DNA from: Dryocosmus kuriphilus
Taxonomy: Eukaryota; Arthropoda; Insecta; Hymenoptera; Cynipidae
Direction: 5' to 3'
Length of the DNA stretch: 64,000 nucleotides
Assembly (NCBI GenBank): GCA_038277395.1
Contig: CM076192.1
Coordinates: forward strand, 201,562,161-201,626,160
Shown here: positions 12,481-22,918 of the stretch, piece after piece
Layout of the letters: each line of letters opens with the position of its first letter
How positions within the stretch are numbered: the first letter of the stretch is position 1
Made by a program: the position numbers and the translations under genes
Notes under the pieces: model-generated
What the model was told of the DNA's origin: nothing
Seen by the model: only the letters and a program-made list of their open reading frames with translations
Database searches by the model: none

Positions 12481-12529
12481 TGTTTGTACATTGAATCTCG
12501 AAATTGGTTCAAAGTTGATTCATCGTTGG

Positions 12530-12622
12530 TCTAACACCGACTTCACGCTGGTCCGTCGTTGGTTCAACATTGGTTCAACGTTGGTTCAGCATTGCACAGG
12601 GTTGACACAATATTGTACAAAA
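12530..12622. repeat. 11-bp minisatellite beside integrase (copy 1)
   Basis: Successive variants of CGTTGGTTCAA with period 11. The same minisatellite sits just beyond the integrase stop in copy 2 (50,655-50,835) and in both arms of the large palindrome. Confidence 0.75.
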
Positions 12623-12629
12623 GTTGATT

Positions 12630-13554
12630 ACATATCTGATTTTACTATCCAGCTGCTGTGTGAAACACCAAAGCCTAACCACTTTCCATATACTTTATTG
12701 AAACATCTCTTGATTAATTTTTCCACAAGGTATACATCTGGATGCTTAACTTTGAGAAGTTCCTGTTCATAGAATCCGCCAGCGATACTTTGTTCTTGAT
12801 AGTCCTTGTGCTTGTAGGTCACAGGATTAGCAGGCACGACTTGTCTTATAGTGAATATCTCCGTTTTCCAGTTGGGAGAGTATCCTTTCTCAAAGACATG
12901 CTTCTGCTTACTGACTCGAAATCTAGCACCAACTTTGAACTTTGCTCTATACTTTCTGGGTATACTTCGCAGCTTTTAAAGCATTCCTAGTGTTAATTTT
13001 CCTCCTCGGTGGTGACATGTCTGGGTTTCATACAAATTAATCGATGTTTTGCATTGTTCTACTTGGATATGAGAGCAGGTAAAATGTCTATGCACTTGTA
13101 TTTGCATCTCAAGCTAAATTGCTGCCACATTTTATTCTTGAATGTGCGATTAAATCGTTCAAAGATTGAAGCCTTTCGATTACTGCGACTTGAGGAGGGG
13201 TTAGTCCTGTATTGCTGCATAAGATTTTTAAACTGCGAATTATACAATTCTTTGCCTTTGTCAGTGTGTAAGTTTTTTTGGTGCACGACCCTGCGACAGT
13301 ACAGATTCCATTGCTGAAGCGAAGTCCGTCCCACTCCTACTTTTAACAGGGACAGTCCAGGCGTACTGGGAGGAAGTATCTATTACGGTAAGTAAACACT
13401 TGTAACCATTATTCTCGTGGGCATTGGGTAGCATCTCAACCCAATCTACCTGCCAAGTCTCACCTGTACAATGCGTTTGCACGCGACTACGTGGATAATT
13501 CTTTCTAGCTGGTTTATGCAGTTCCGTGACTACTGCCAATTTCTCCTTGTCCAT
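12630..13554 (-). pseudogene. Polinton integrase, frameshifted copy
   Basis: Homolog of the intact integrase of copy 2, on the same relative strand. The N-terminal piece 13,261-13,554 starts MDKEKLAVVTELHKP and holds the first catalytic region (TWQVDWVEM). A frame break follows, then 13,059-13,334 with DKGKELYNSQF (second Asp) and KASIFERFNR (Glu). After another break comes the tail with RVSKQKHVFEKGY and FYEQELLKVKHPDVY. Catalytic residues are present but the frame is interrupted at least twice. Confidence 0.85.
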
Positions 13555-13740
13555 TCTCGAGGGCGTTTAGTCAAGCGTCCGACTAAAGAATGAGATCAGC
13601 TTTACGGATGGGCAAGTCTTCTTGATTATCAACTTGCAATTCCTTCAGGCTCTCGTTGAATGGTTCCTCGAGGATACGTATCATCAAATTATTACTGTCA
13701 ATCTCTGTTCGCAAAGAAGATGTATCTTTGAACACTGCTT
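13555..13740 (-). pseudogene. Fragment of the Polinton coiled-coil protein upstream of integrase
   Basis: Aligns with the 3' part of the 142-residue protein at 51,737-52,165 of copy 2: on the plus strand both share GAGGGCGTTTAGTC, CTCGAGGATACGTATCATC and AATTATTRCTGTCAAT. It ends abruptly at the DD41D element, and the 5' half is missing. Confidence 0.7.
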
Positions 13741-13746
13741 GTACCA

Positions 13747-16050
13747 CAGGGCGTTTTTTTTAACTTGACAAATCGAAATATCTCAAAAAATACGCATCCT
13801 ACGAAAAAAATGTTATTAATAAAAACTTTTTATTTTCGCGGGGGGAAAGCGTTTTTGCAAAAATTTACCCCACCACACCCCCTAATGGGGCAGGGGTGGG
13901 GGTAACTTCGTAATTTCAAATGGGAACCCCAATTTTTTATCACAGATTCAGATTCTCATTTACGAAGTACGTAAGTTTTGTTTGAAATTTTTTTTCCGAT
14001 TTGCGATAGATGGCGCTGCAATTGCAAAAAAATGTAATTGTTGAGTGTTTCAAGGATAACGCTTCCAAACAAAAGGTAAATGAGATGTGTTGAATCTAAG
14101 GAAGATCATTCAATTGTAATCAGTTCAATCTTGGACGTTACTTTCGGGGTGCTTGATTTCAGTCGTCCCCTCGCCTCTCACCATCGGGGTGCTTGAACTT
14201 TCGGCCAAGGGCAGTAAAAGTGCTTAAACTGCAGAAAAACTTCCACGAAAGCAGTTGGTTGTCGATAGTCGATTTTGGATGTAGACATTACATATCATTG
14301 AGTCAGTCGGTCACACAATCGAGCGCTAACCGCGTCTGTCCGTGATTAACATTCATTCGTTAGGAGGGTTGATTGTGTTCATTTGATTTGGTTGTGTTGT
14401 GAGCGTTCATTTAAGTTGATCGTAATTAGTTGCTTTCGTTTGGATTATTATTGTTGGTCACGTTCGTTTGAGTTGGTTTAGGTGTCGTTGTATTCACTCA
14501 TTACTTGAATTAAAGACTTTTACAATGGAAATTCTATCTCAACAACAGAAAATTGAAATGATTCTCATTTATGCAGAAAGTGGCAGGAATATCAATGATG
14601 CTTTCACGCTTTATGCTCATCGTTTTCCAGAAAGTGTTCCTTCACAATCTTCCTTTTACCGGGTTGTCAGAAAGTTCATGGCTGACGGAAGTGTACAATC
14701 GAAAAAAAGGAACCGTCAATTAAGGGTTACTGGAGTTGATAAAGAAATCGCGATTTTAGCTGCAGTCAATCATGCCCCTCATGTTAGTAAGCGACAACTA
14801 AGCCGCGATTCCGGAATGTCTCTATCCAGTATTTGTAAGATATTAAAACGTAATAAATATCATCCTTATCATATTTCACTGCATCAAGAACTTCATGGCA
14901 ATGATTTTCAGAACCGCGTAACATTTTGTCAATGGGCGCTCTAGCAGATACAAGGAAACCCCAACTTCTTTTTTTGAGTAATGTTCTCAGACGAGTCTTC
15001 TTTCACAAACCATGGTAACGTTAATCGGCACAACATGCACTATTGGAGTAGAGAAAACACACACTGGTTGCGTGAAGTTGAGCATCAGCGTCCATGGTAA
15101 GTTAATGTTTGGTGTGGAATAATTGGAGATCAACTTATCGGCCCGTATTTTATTGATGGTGATTTGAACGGTGAAAAATATCGTAACTTTTTAGAAAATG
15201 AACTTCCAACATTGTATGAAGACCTAAGCTTGGAAGTGCGACAAAACATGTGGTTTCAACATGACGGTTGTCCAGCACATTATTCGGCAATCGCGAGGGA
15301 AGTACTCAATCGCGAATTCAATGGACGATGGATCGGTAGAGGGGGTCCAGTAAATTGGCCTGCCAGATCGCCAGATCTCACGACGCCGGATTTCTGTTTG
15401 TGGGGTTATCTAAAGAGTAACGTGTATCAAGAAGTGCCCACAACTCGTGATAACATGCTCGAGCGAATCAGGTCTGCTTGTGCACATATAACACCAGACA
15501 CACTTCGCAGTTGTGTGGAATCTTTCGAAGCTCGGATTAACAAGTGCATCGAAGTTTGAGGACACCATTTTGAGCACTTATTGTAAAATGTAAATCGAAA
15601 TCCAGAATCCAGATGGTGAGAGGCGAGGGGACTCACTGAAATCAAGCACCCCGAAAGTAATGTCCAAAATTGAATTTATTACAATTGAATGATCTTCCTT
15701 ACATTCAACACGTCTCATTTACTTTTTGTTTGGAAGCGTTATCCTTGAAACACTCAACAATTATATTTTTTGCAATTGCAGCGCCATCTGTCGCGAATCG
15801 AAAAAAAAATTTCAAAAAATACTTACGTATTTCATAAATGAGAATCTGATTCTGTGATAAAAAATTGGGGTTCCCATTTGAAATTACGAAGTTACCCCCA
15901 CACCTGCCCCCTTAGGGGGTGGGGTGGGGTAAATTTTTGCAAAACCGCTTTTCCCCCTCGAAAATAAAAAGTTTTTATTAAGAACATTTTTTTCGTAGGA
16001 TGCGTATTTTTTTAGATATTTCGATTTGTCAAGTTAAAAAAAACACCCTG
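13747..16050 (+). mobile_element. DD41D mariner-like transposon with 439-bp TIRs
   Basis: Ends are inverted repeats beginning CAGGGYGTTTTTTTTAAC; 13,747-14,185 matches 15,612-16,050 at high identity and equal length (439 bp). A TA follows the right end (16,051-16,052); at the left the two bases before CAGGG read CA, so one copy of the TA target appears mutated. The single internal gene is a transposase pseudogene. TIRs this long are unusual for mariner elements, which often have about 30 bp. Confidence 0.9.
14525..15559 (+). pseudogene. IS630-Tc1-mariner transposase, DD41D type, three stops
   Basis: A 344-codon frame from ATG at 14,525 encodes an N-terminal helix-turn-helix region (QQKIEMILIYAESGRN; later LSRDSGMSLSSICKIL) and a DDE/D catalytic domain: FSDESSF (first Asp), FQHDGCPAHYS (second Asp) and WPARSPDLTTPDFCLWGYLK (third). 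The Asp of HDG and the Asp of TTPD are separated by 41 residues, the spacing of the rosa-like DD41D group. The frame is otherwise continuous but has stops at 14,942, 14,975 and 15,098, so this copy is dead. The upstream frame to 14,468 is probably untranslated, because the ATG at 14,525 starts the conserved part. Confidence 0.88.
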
Positions 16051-16083
16051 TATAAGGGAGACAAGATGCCAGACACAGGTCAG
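16051..16083 (+). promoter_or_regulatory. Polinton promoter whose TATA box abuts the transposon
   Basis: TATAAGG at 16,051 and TCAGTT at 16,080-16,085 match the promoter at 55,486-55,522 of copy 2 (same words GAGACAAGATGCCAGACA between). The DD41D right end lies directly against the TATA. Confidence 0.5.
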
Positions 16084-16308
16084 TTCTTAGCCACCAAGCA
16101 AGGCGCTAACACCTAAGAAGTTGCTATTTCTGACACACGTAGACCTCAAGATCAAAGAAAGAAATTGAAAAGGCCTTTCTCGTATTAGTCATTCCCAGCT
16201 TTTGCAACAAAAAAGAAAATTGAAGGAATAATATAGATTCATGCACCAGTGACACTTGACGTGTCCATATCCCACTATTAGAATCATGTATATCAACCGT
16301 ATGCCTCA

Positions 16309-16767
16309 TTGTCAATCAACAGCCGTGATGAAATTCGAATCACTATCCGGCCTCAAGATTTGTGCATACTCCCCAGTAAATGTTCACTGCACGTGTATGG
16401 AAGACCGACAAGGGACGATGATGTTGCCAGAAATGTTAATGCCATACTTTTAGTAAATAATGGAATCAGATTTCTGTTTGTTGAAGTTGGCTATGGGCTC
16501 AATGGTGTTGAGATTGATCGTTACAGTAGTGTCGGACTCACGAGCAAAATGAAAACCTACGTCTCCCTCACTCCTGGACAAAGTAGTCTTATGGAGAATG
16601 AAGGTTGGCTAGATATCCCCGAAGGAACAGGACGTCGTACCAATAAGGAGGGATACTTTGATGTCACTATAACGCTCAGTATGATCCTAGGATTCTCTGA
16701 AGACTATCGAAAAATCGTTGTGAATTCAAAGCATGAACTTATACATACAAGATTACGCAGTGACTAG
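16309..16767 (+). pseudogene. Polinton major capsid protein fragment
   Basis: About 152 codons, open, with the pattern of the N-terminal part of arthropod Polinton double-jelly-roll capsid proteins: RDEIRITIRPQDLCILPS, FVEVGYGLNGVEIDR, LTSKMKTYVSL, ENEGWL and MILGFSEDYRKIVVN followed by KHELI. Family proteins are several hundred residues long, so most of the protein is missing. It ends in a stop near the right TIR, and upstream the sequence switches abruptly from the leader of a different Polinton gene. This is the only capsid-protein trace of this type in the window; copy 2 lacks it. Assignment is by recognised pattern, not a search. Confidence 0.65.
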
Positions 16768-16784
16768 AACGTCATCGTTCAACA

Positions 16785-17198
16785 ACGCCAGGACGGTAGA
16801 AACGAAATACAGTTTAAGATCTCGATTCCTTAAAGACTAACGTTAAATAGTTTACTTCACACGTGACAGATTTCTACCTTACGACTGATGATAATAACCT
16901 ACCCCAGATTTCTACCTTATTGATTGATGGCAACAAACAGTAAAATTGTCAATTGAAACATTTCTACCATATCTTTTGATAGTAACTGCCTTCTACAGGT
17001 TCCTATTTTACAAACTGATGGTACCAAACTGCCATATTTGTCATGACACAGAACCCTACCGCACCGGCTGATGGTAATAACGACCGTCGATAATTTAGAA
17101 CGGTCGCGAACCACACAGGGAGTAGTGGCGCCATCCGTCGACGACAGCGCGAAACTGGCCATGATGTCCCCGTATCTTCCTAGTTATAAAACTATACT
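16785..17198 (-). repeat. Right TIR of Polinton copy 1
   Basis: Inverted relative to the left TIR: contains repeated TACCTTAYNGACTGATGGTAA-type words, then GGGAGTAGTGGCGCCATC, a GC-rich GACGACAGCGCGA block, and the terminal complement of AGTATA. The block with GGCGCCAT and CGCGC is shared with both ends of copy 2. Confidence 0.85.
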
Positions 17199-17525
17199 GT
17201 CCGTAAAGTCCTTGAGAAAGCCTTCAGAATATTGGAAAAACGTGCAAACGTTTGAATTCCTCTAAAACCTCTTCAACTGTTTTATTCCTAAACGCAATCA
17301 GCGTTAGATGTCCAAGAAAAGAGTAAAATTATACTTTTCTACATATATATTGTATATTAAATCTTGCGTTTATAAATTAAAAATCCAATGAAATCAGTAA
17401 TCGGCACTAGTGTATTGTAGAAGAAATCCTGTGCACAAGATTTCCTAAAAAAAAATGTTGTAGATATTTCAAACATTTATTTGTAACCAAATAAAAAATT
17501 TCCTTATTCTTGGCCTAATAATTAT

Positions 17526-17531
17526 TTTATT
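17526..17531 (-). other. Poly(A) signal of the tandem-exon gene
   Basis: AATAAA on the minus strand, 12 bp beyond the stop codon of the last exon copy. Only this copy ends in a stop plus AATAAA; the other three end in a splice donor. Confidence 0.6.
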
Positions 17532-17542
17532 GAATTTTAGTT

Positions 17543-17940
17543 TTAAGTTGAACGGTACAGATGCTGTAGGGAATTGCCGTTCCCAGGTTCAATTGAAAAA
17601 ACGCCTGCATCTACGTAGCTGATGCTTGTTGGCGTTTCCGCCACCTCATTTGTGGTCATAGGCTCAAACTTGCCGTCGCTCATGTGTACTTTCATCCGCT
17701 TTCCGCGGTTATCATATATTCCTTTAAGAAAGTTCATATCGTCCACTATTGCAAAAACCTCACCATCGGTTGTTGATATTACAATATATTCTTGTACAGG
17801 CATACGTGCAAATGCTTTTCGTCCCACTTTTATTTTAATTTTTGTATTATCAGGAAAAATGTATCTTCGAAATTCGAATGTCCGGTCCGGATTGTTCCTG
17901 GGAATAAGCCGTTTGTATCCAACGTCTTCCAGTTCTGAAC
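17543..17940 (-). CDS. Tandem-exon gene, terminal exon (repeat domain copy 1)
   Basis: Encodes about 132 residues of a domain I do not recognise, with SELEDVGYKRLIPRN, EFRRYIFPDN, PVQEYIVISTTDGEVFAIV, FLKGIYDN and SISYVDAGVF. The exon starts after a pyrimidine-rich tract ending TTTACTTGCAG, in phase 1 like the other copies. At the 3' side the GTGAGT donor of its siblings has been lost: the aligned bases read CGTTCAACTTAA, which gives a stop at 17,543, and AATAAA follows at once. It therefore looks like the last exon of a gene read right to left. No frameshift or stop interrupts it. An independent short gene is less likely because of the splice signals. Confidence 0.68.
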
Positions 17941-20072
17941 CTGCAAGTAAAGGCAAGACTACAAAAAAAATCTCTGATTCGAGGCATATCGATTAGTCTA
18001 TGACGTTTTTATGTGTAATTGAATAGTAAGGATAACCCTGTGTTTGGTAACAGAAACGCATTCAGTTACACCTTTACCCTTTCCCAAAGTTTTATGGTGG
18101 GATGGAAAGACACCAACATGAATGGACACAGAAATAGTTTCATGCAAGCCCCTGCCCCTGTCAAGTGTCTTTCGGGGACGCTAATGCACCTCTGTAACTG
18201 GGCACGTAAATGCATTCAGTGACACCCCTAACACTTTCCAGCGTTTTTCGGGGTAGGTACACCTGTGGCTTGAAACAGAAATACAATTGGGGTAAAGTTA
18301 TGACTAAATATATTTTTGTGTCAAGTCACAGGTTGTCCCCACCCCGAAAAACGTTGGAAAGTTTTAGGGGTGTGGATGAAGGTATTTACGTGCCTAGTCA
18401 CAGAGGTGCATTCCCTTCACCCAAAAAACATTCGAAAGGGGTAGGGGAATGAATGAAAGTATTTTCTGCGTCCAGTCACATTGGTATGTTTCGGTCCCAC
18501 CACAAAATATTGGGAAAGAGTAAAGGTGTGACTGAATGCGTTTTTGTTACCATTCACAGGGTTACCTTCCCGCCTACGAAAAACATTGGAAAGGGGTAGT
18601 TGTATAACTGAAGGTATTTTTGTGAACATTAAATGCGTACACCCGCAGAACATTGGAAAGTGTTAGTGGTGTGACTGACAGTATTTCTGAGGCCATTCAT
18701 TGTGTGCCCTTCGCAAAGCATTGTAAATTGTTAGGGTTGCGACTGAAAGTGTTTTTGTGTCTAGTCGCAGAGATGTCCCAACCTCCCGAGAAACATTTCA
18801 AAGGGGTATTAGTCGGACTTATGGTATTTCTGTTCCAGTCAAGGAGGTGCCTTCTCGGCCCACGTAGAACATTGGAAGGGGGTAATAACGTGACTGAAAT
18901 CACTTTTGTGCCTATTCATCTGGGTGCTTGATTGCTGCCAGCAGAAAACTGGGAAAGAGTAGAAGTATGGCTCAAAGCTTTTTGTGACCAGTCACACGGT
19001 GCCCACTGTAAAACACTGGAAATGGGAAGGGGAATCAAAGCAGGTGTTTTATCTTCCGGTCACATTGGCGTCTTGCCGCCTGCCCACAAAACATTCAAAA
19101 AGGGTAGAGGTGCGACTGAATGCGTTTTTGCGACAAATCAGAGGGTTATATTCCCACCCCGAAAAATAATGGAAACGATAGTTGTATGACTGAAGGTATT
19201 TTTGTGAACATTAAAGGGTGCCCCCAAATAACATTTGTAAGTGGTAGGGGTGTGACTGAAAGCACTTCTTAGGCCAGTCGTGGGGTGCCCACCGCAAAGC
19301 ATTGTAAAGTTTCATGGATGTGACTCAAAGTATTTTTGTTTCCAGCCACATAGATGCCACCATCCTCCTAAAAAACATTTGAAAGTGGTAGGAGTGGGAC
19401 TGAAAGTGTTTCTGTGCCCTTCAAAGAGGGGCCTTTTCGACCGACGCAAATCATTGAAAGGTGGTAATAGTGAGACTGAAATATTTTTTGTGGCTAGTAA
19501 TCTGAGTGCCTTCCCACCTCCAGCAGAAAATTGGAAAGGGGTAGAGGTATGGCTGAAAGTGTTACTACGACCCTTCACAGGTGTCCCGCGGAAAGGAAAG
19601 GGGTAGGAGTGTAGCTGAAAGTTTATCTATGACCTTGCACAGGTGTCCTGCTGTAAAGCACTAGAAGATGTTATGTGTGTGACTGAAAATATTCTTGCTT
19701 CCCGTCACAGACGTGCCTTCCCGCCTCCGCAGAACATTTGAAAGTGTTATGGGTATGACTGAAATTATTTTTGTGACCAATCGCAGAGTGCTCCCCGCAA
19801 AACACTGTAAAGATGTAGGGCTGTAGCTGAATGTGTTCATAGGACCAGTCGCGTGGGTGAATTTCCACCTCACATTCACTAACACATAATCAACGTCCAG
19901 CTTTTCGAAATCTTTCGGTGGTAGAGCAAAAATACGTTGAACACGGAATATGAATTTTTGGGAGGAGGACTATGATATTTGTTCGAGGATTTTTTGTCAA
20001 TCTTATGTATTTACTGAAATAAGCGCAAAAAGCATACATGAAAGTTTATAGGTTTTTAAATTTTTAACTCAC
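17941..20072 (-). repeat. Minisatellite-filled intron A (70-75-bp monomers)
   Basis: Roughly 25 degenerate monomers of 70-75 bp fill most of the 2.13-kb interval. A typical monomer reads, on the plus strand, GTGTGACTGAAAGTATTTTT, GTGNCCAGTCACAG, a C-rich GTGCCTTCCCGCC, then AAAACATTGGAAAGGGGTAG. GTGACTG and CAGTCAC form a 7-bp dyad about 16 bp apart in many monomers. The last 170 bp before the exon 2 donor (from about 19,870) are non-satellite and conserved in every intron. Monomer order matches the next two introns, so whole exon-plus-array blocks were duplicated. Confidence 0.8.
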
Positions 20073-20465
20073 TTGGATGGTATAGATGCTCCAGAGAATC
20101 GTATTTTCCAGGTTCAAATGAAAAAACGCCTGCGTGTACGTAGCTGATACTTGTGGGCGCTTCCGCTATCTCTTTTGAGGTCATACGTTCAAACTTGCTG
20201 TCCCTCATGTGTACTTTCATCCGCTTGCCGTGGTTATTATATATTCCTTTAAGAAACTTCATTTCGTCCACTATTGCGAAAACCTCACCATCGGTTGTTG
20301 ATAATACAACATATTCTTGTACAGGCATGCGTGGAAATGTGCAGCGTCCCACTTTCATTCTAATTTTTGCATTGTCAGGAAAAATATATCTTCGAAATTC
20401 GAATATCCGATCCGGATTGTCTCTGGGAATAAGCCGCTTGTATCCAATGTCTTCCAGTTCTGAAG
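20073..20465 (-). CDS. Tandem-exon gene, internal exon (repeat domain copy 2)
   Basis: A 393-bp exon (131 codons) bounded by a consensus acceptor (CTCTACTTGCAG) and a perfect GTGAGT donor. Both introns are phase 1, so the exon is symmetrical and can be added or skipped without changing frame. The domain matches copies 1, 3 and 4 over its whole length: SELEDIGYKRLIPRD, FEFRRYIFPDN, VQEYVVLSTTDGEVFAIVD, FLKGIYNN, SISYVHAGVF and SLEHLYHP. No stop or frameshift. Function unknown; no signal peptide or membrane segment is seen within the exon. An in-frame ATG upstream (MSRFRDSF) lies in the intron pyrimidine tract and would only matter if copies were separate genes. Confidence 0.72.
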
Positions 20466-22525
20466 CTGCAAGTAGAGGCACGTGTAGAAAAGAATCTCTG
20501 AATCGAGACATATCGAATAGTCTATGATATGTGTATATGTAATTGAATAGTAAGGGCAACCCTGTGATTGGTAACAGAAACGGATTCAGTCACACCTTTA
20601 CCCTTTCCCAATCCTTATGGTGGGATGGGGAGACACCAACTTGACTGGGCATAGAAATACTTTCATGCAAAACCCCTGCCCTGTGAAGTGTTTTTCGGGG
20701 ATGCTAATGCACCTCTGTAACTAGGCACGTAAATGCATTTAGTCACACCCCTAACACTTTCCAGTATTTTTCGGGGTTTGCACACCTATGAATTGACACA
20801 AAAATACAATTGGGGTAAAAGTGTGACTAAATGTATTTTTTTGTCAAATCACAGGTTTTCCCCACCCCGAAAAACGTTGGAAAGTGTTAGGGGTGTGACT
20901 GAAAGTATTTGCGTGCCTAGTTAAAGAGGCGCATTCCCTTCACCCAAAAAGCAATCGAAAGGGGCAGCGGTATGAATGAAAGTATTGCTGCGTCCAATCA
21001 CATTGGTGTGTTTCGGTCCCACCGAAAAACATTGTGGAAGTGCAAAGGAGTGACTGAATGCGTTTTTGTTATCAATCACAGGGTTACCCTTCCGCCCACG
21101 AAAAATATTGGAAAGGTGTTGTTGTATAACTGAAGGTATTTTTGTGAAATCTAAATGGGTATTCCCGCAGAACATTGGAAAGTGTCAGCGGTGTGACTGA
21201 GAGTATTTCTGAGACCATTCATTGGGTGCCCTCCGCAAAGCATGGTAAATTGTTAGGTTTGCGACTGAAACTATCTTTGTGTCTATTCGCACAGATGCCC
21301 AAGCATGCCGAGAAACATTTCAAAGGGGTATTATTCGGACTGAAAGTATTTCTATTCCAGTCAAGGAGGTGCCTTCTAGGACCACGTAGAACATTGGAAG
21401 GGGGTAGTAAAGTGACTGAAATCATTTTTGTGCCTAGTTATCAGGGTGCTTGCTCGCTTCCAGCAGAAAAACTGGGAAGGAGTAGAAGTATGGCTCAAAG
21501 TATTTTTGTGACCAGTCACACAGTGTCCGCCATAAAACACTGGAAAAGAGAAGGGGAATCAATGAAGGTGTTTCATCTGCCAGTCACATTGGTGTCTTGC
21601 CGTCTCCCCACAAAACATTAAGAAAGGATATAGGCGGGTCAGAACGCGCTTTAGTTACAAATCAAAGGGTTATATTCCCGCCCCCGAAAAATACTGGAAA
21701 TGATAGTTGCATGACTGAAGGTAATTTTGTGTCCATTAAAGTGTGCACCCGAAAAACGTTGGTAAGTGGCAGAGGTGAGACTGAAAGTATTTCTGAGGCC
21801 AGTCGTGGGGTGCCCACCGCAAAGCATTGTAAATTGTCATGTTTGTGACTCAAAGTATTTTAGTGTCCAGTCACATAAATGCCACCACCCTCCTGAAAAA
21901 GATTTGAAAGTGGCAGGAGTGGGACTGAAAGATTTCTGTGCCCTTCAAAGCTGGGCCTTTTCTACATACGCAAATCATTGAAAGGTGGTAGTAGTGAGAC
22001 TGAAATCTTTTTTGTTGCTAGTAATCTGGGTGTCTTCGCACTTCCAGCAGAAAATTGAAATTGGAAAGGGGTAGAAGTATGGCTGAGAGTGTTTCTATGA
22101 CCTTTCACTGGTGTCCCGCCGTAAAGCACTGGAAGATGTTAGTGTGTGACTGAAAGTATTCTTGCTTACCGTCACAGGGGTGCCTTCTCGCCACCGCAGA
22201 ACGTTCGAAAGTGTTAAGGGCATGACTGTAATTATTTTTGTGACCAATCGCAGAGGGCTACCCGAAAGGTGTAGGGCTGTGGCTGAATTTGTTTCTATGA
22301 CCAGTTGCATGGGAGAATTTCCACCTCACATTCACTCACACATAATCAACGTTCAATTTTTCAAAATTTTTCCGTGGTAGAGCAAAAATATGTTGAACAC
22401 GGGATATGTATTTCTCGCGGGACTATGATTTTTGTTTGAGGATAGTTTGTCAATTTTATGTATTTACTCAGATAAGCGCAAAAAACTTACATGAAAGTTT
22501 ATAGGTTTTTTAATTTTTAACTCAC
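20466..22525 (-). repeat. Minisatellite-filled intron B
   Basis: Same monomer family and order as intron A over 2.06 kb, including distinctive monomers with CCACGTAGAACATTGGAAGG and the closing CCACCTCACATTCACTCAC block. Ends with the conserved 170-bp non-satellite segment ahead of the copy 3 donor. Confidence 0.8.
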
Positions 22526-22918
22526 TTGGATGATATAGATGCTCCAGAGAATCATAGTTTCCAGGTTGATATGAAAAAACGCCTGCATCTACGTAGCTGA
22601 TGTTCGTAGGCGCTTCCGCTATCTCTTTTGAGGTCATACATTCAAACTTGCTATCTCTCATGCGTACCTTCATCCGCCTTCCCTGGCGATCATATATTCC
22701 TTTAAGAAACTTCATATCCTCCACTATTGCGAAAACCTCACCATCGGTTGTTGATAATACAATATATTCTTGTACAGGCAAACGTGTATATGCGTTGCTT
22801 CCCACTTTCATTTTAATGTTTGTATTATCAGGAAAAATGTATCTTCGAAATTCGAATGTCCGGTCCGGATTGTTCCTGGGAATAAGCCGTTTGTATCCAA
22901 CGTCTTCCAGTTCTGAAC
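22526..22918 (-). CDS. Tandem-exon gene, internal exon (repeat domain copy 3)
   Basis: A 393-bp, phase 1-1 exon with acceptor CTTTACTTGCAG and donor GTGAGT. Encodes SELEDVGYKRLIPRN, EFRRYIFPDNTNIKMKVG, VQEYIVLSTTDGEVFAIVED, FLKGIYDRQGRRMKV, NISYVDAGVF and SLEHLYHP. Sequence upstream of the acceptor is nearly identical to that of copy 1, which suggests copies 1 and 3 share a recent duplication. Open throughout. Confidence 0.72.

Larger units (their letters stand above)
8985..17198. mobile_element. Polinton/Maverick copy 1, deleted and nested
   Basis: A relict of the same family as copy 2. It keeps part of the left TIR, a small accessory gene, the 5' part of polymerase B, a broken integrase, a piece of the integrase-adjacent gene, a piece of the major capsid gene and the right TIR. 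The right end (minus strand) reads AGTATAGTTTTATAACTAG and lies at 17,198. The left end is truncated inside the TIR by roughly 200 bp. Two large losses are visible against copy 2: polymerase C-terminus plus spacer (junction near 12,490), and ATPase to minor capsid genes (junction occupied by the DD41D element at 13,747-16,050). Confidence 0.85.

Noticed and set aside
17990..19890. CRISPR-like array (regular repeats with dyads)
   Set aside because: The monomers are contiguous and degenerate with no unique spacers, and the context is eukaryotic.
20466..20559. Treating each tandem exon copy as a separate short gene starting at an upstream ATG (MPRIRDSF/MSRFRDSF)
   Set aside because: That ATG lies in the pyrimidine-rich intron end, is out of frame in copy 1 and absent from copy 4, whereas acceptor, donor and phase are consistent in all copies.
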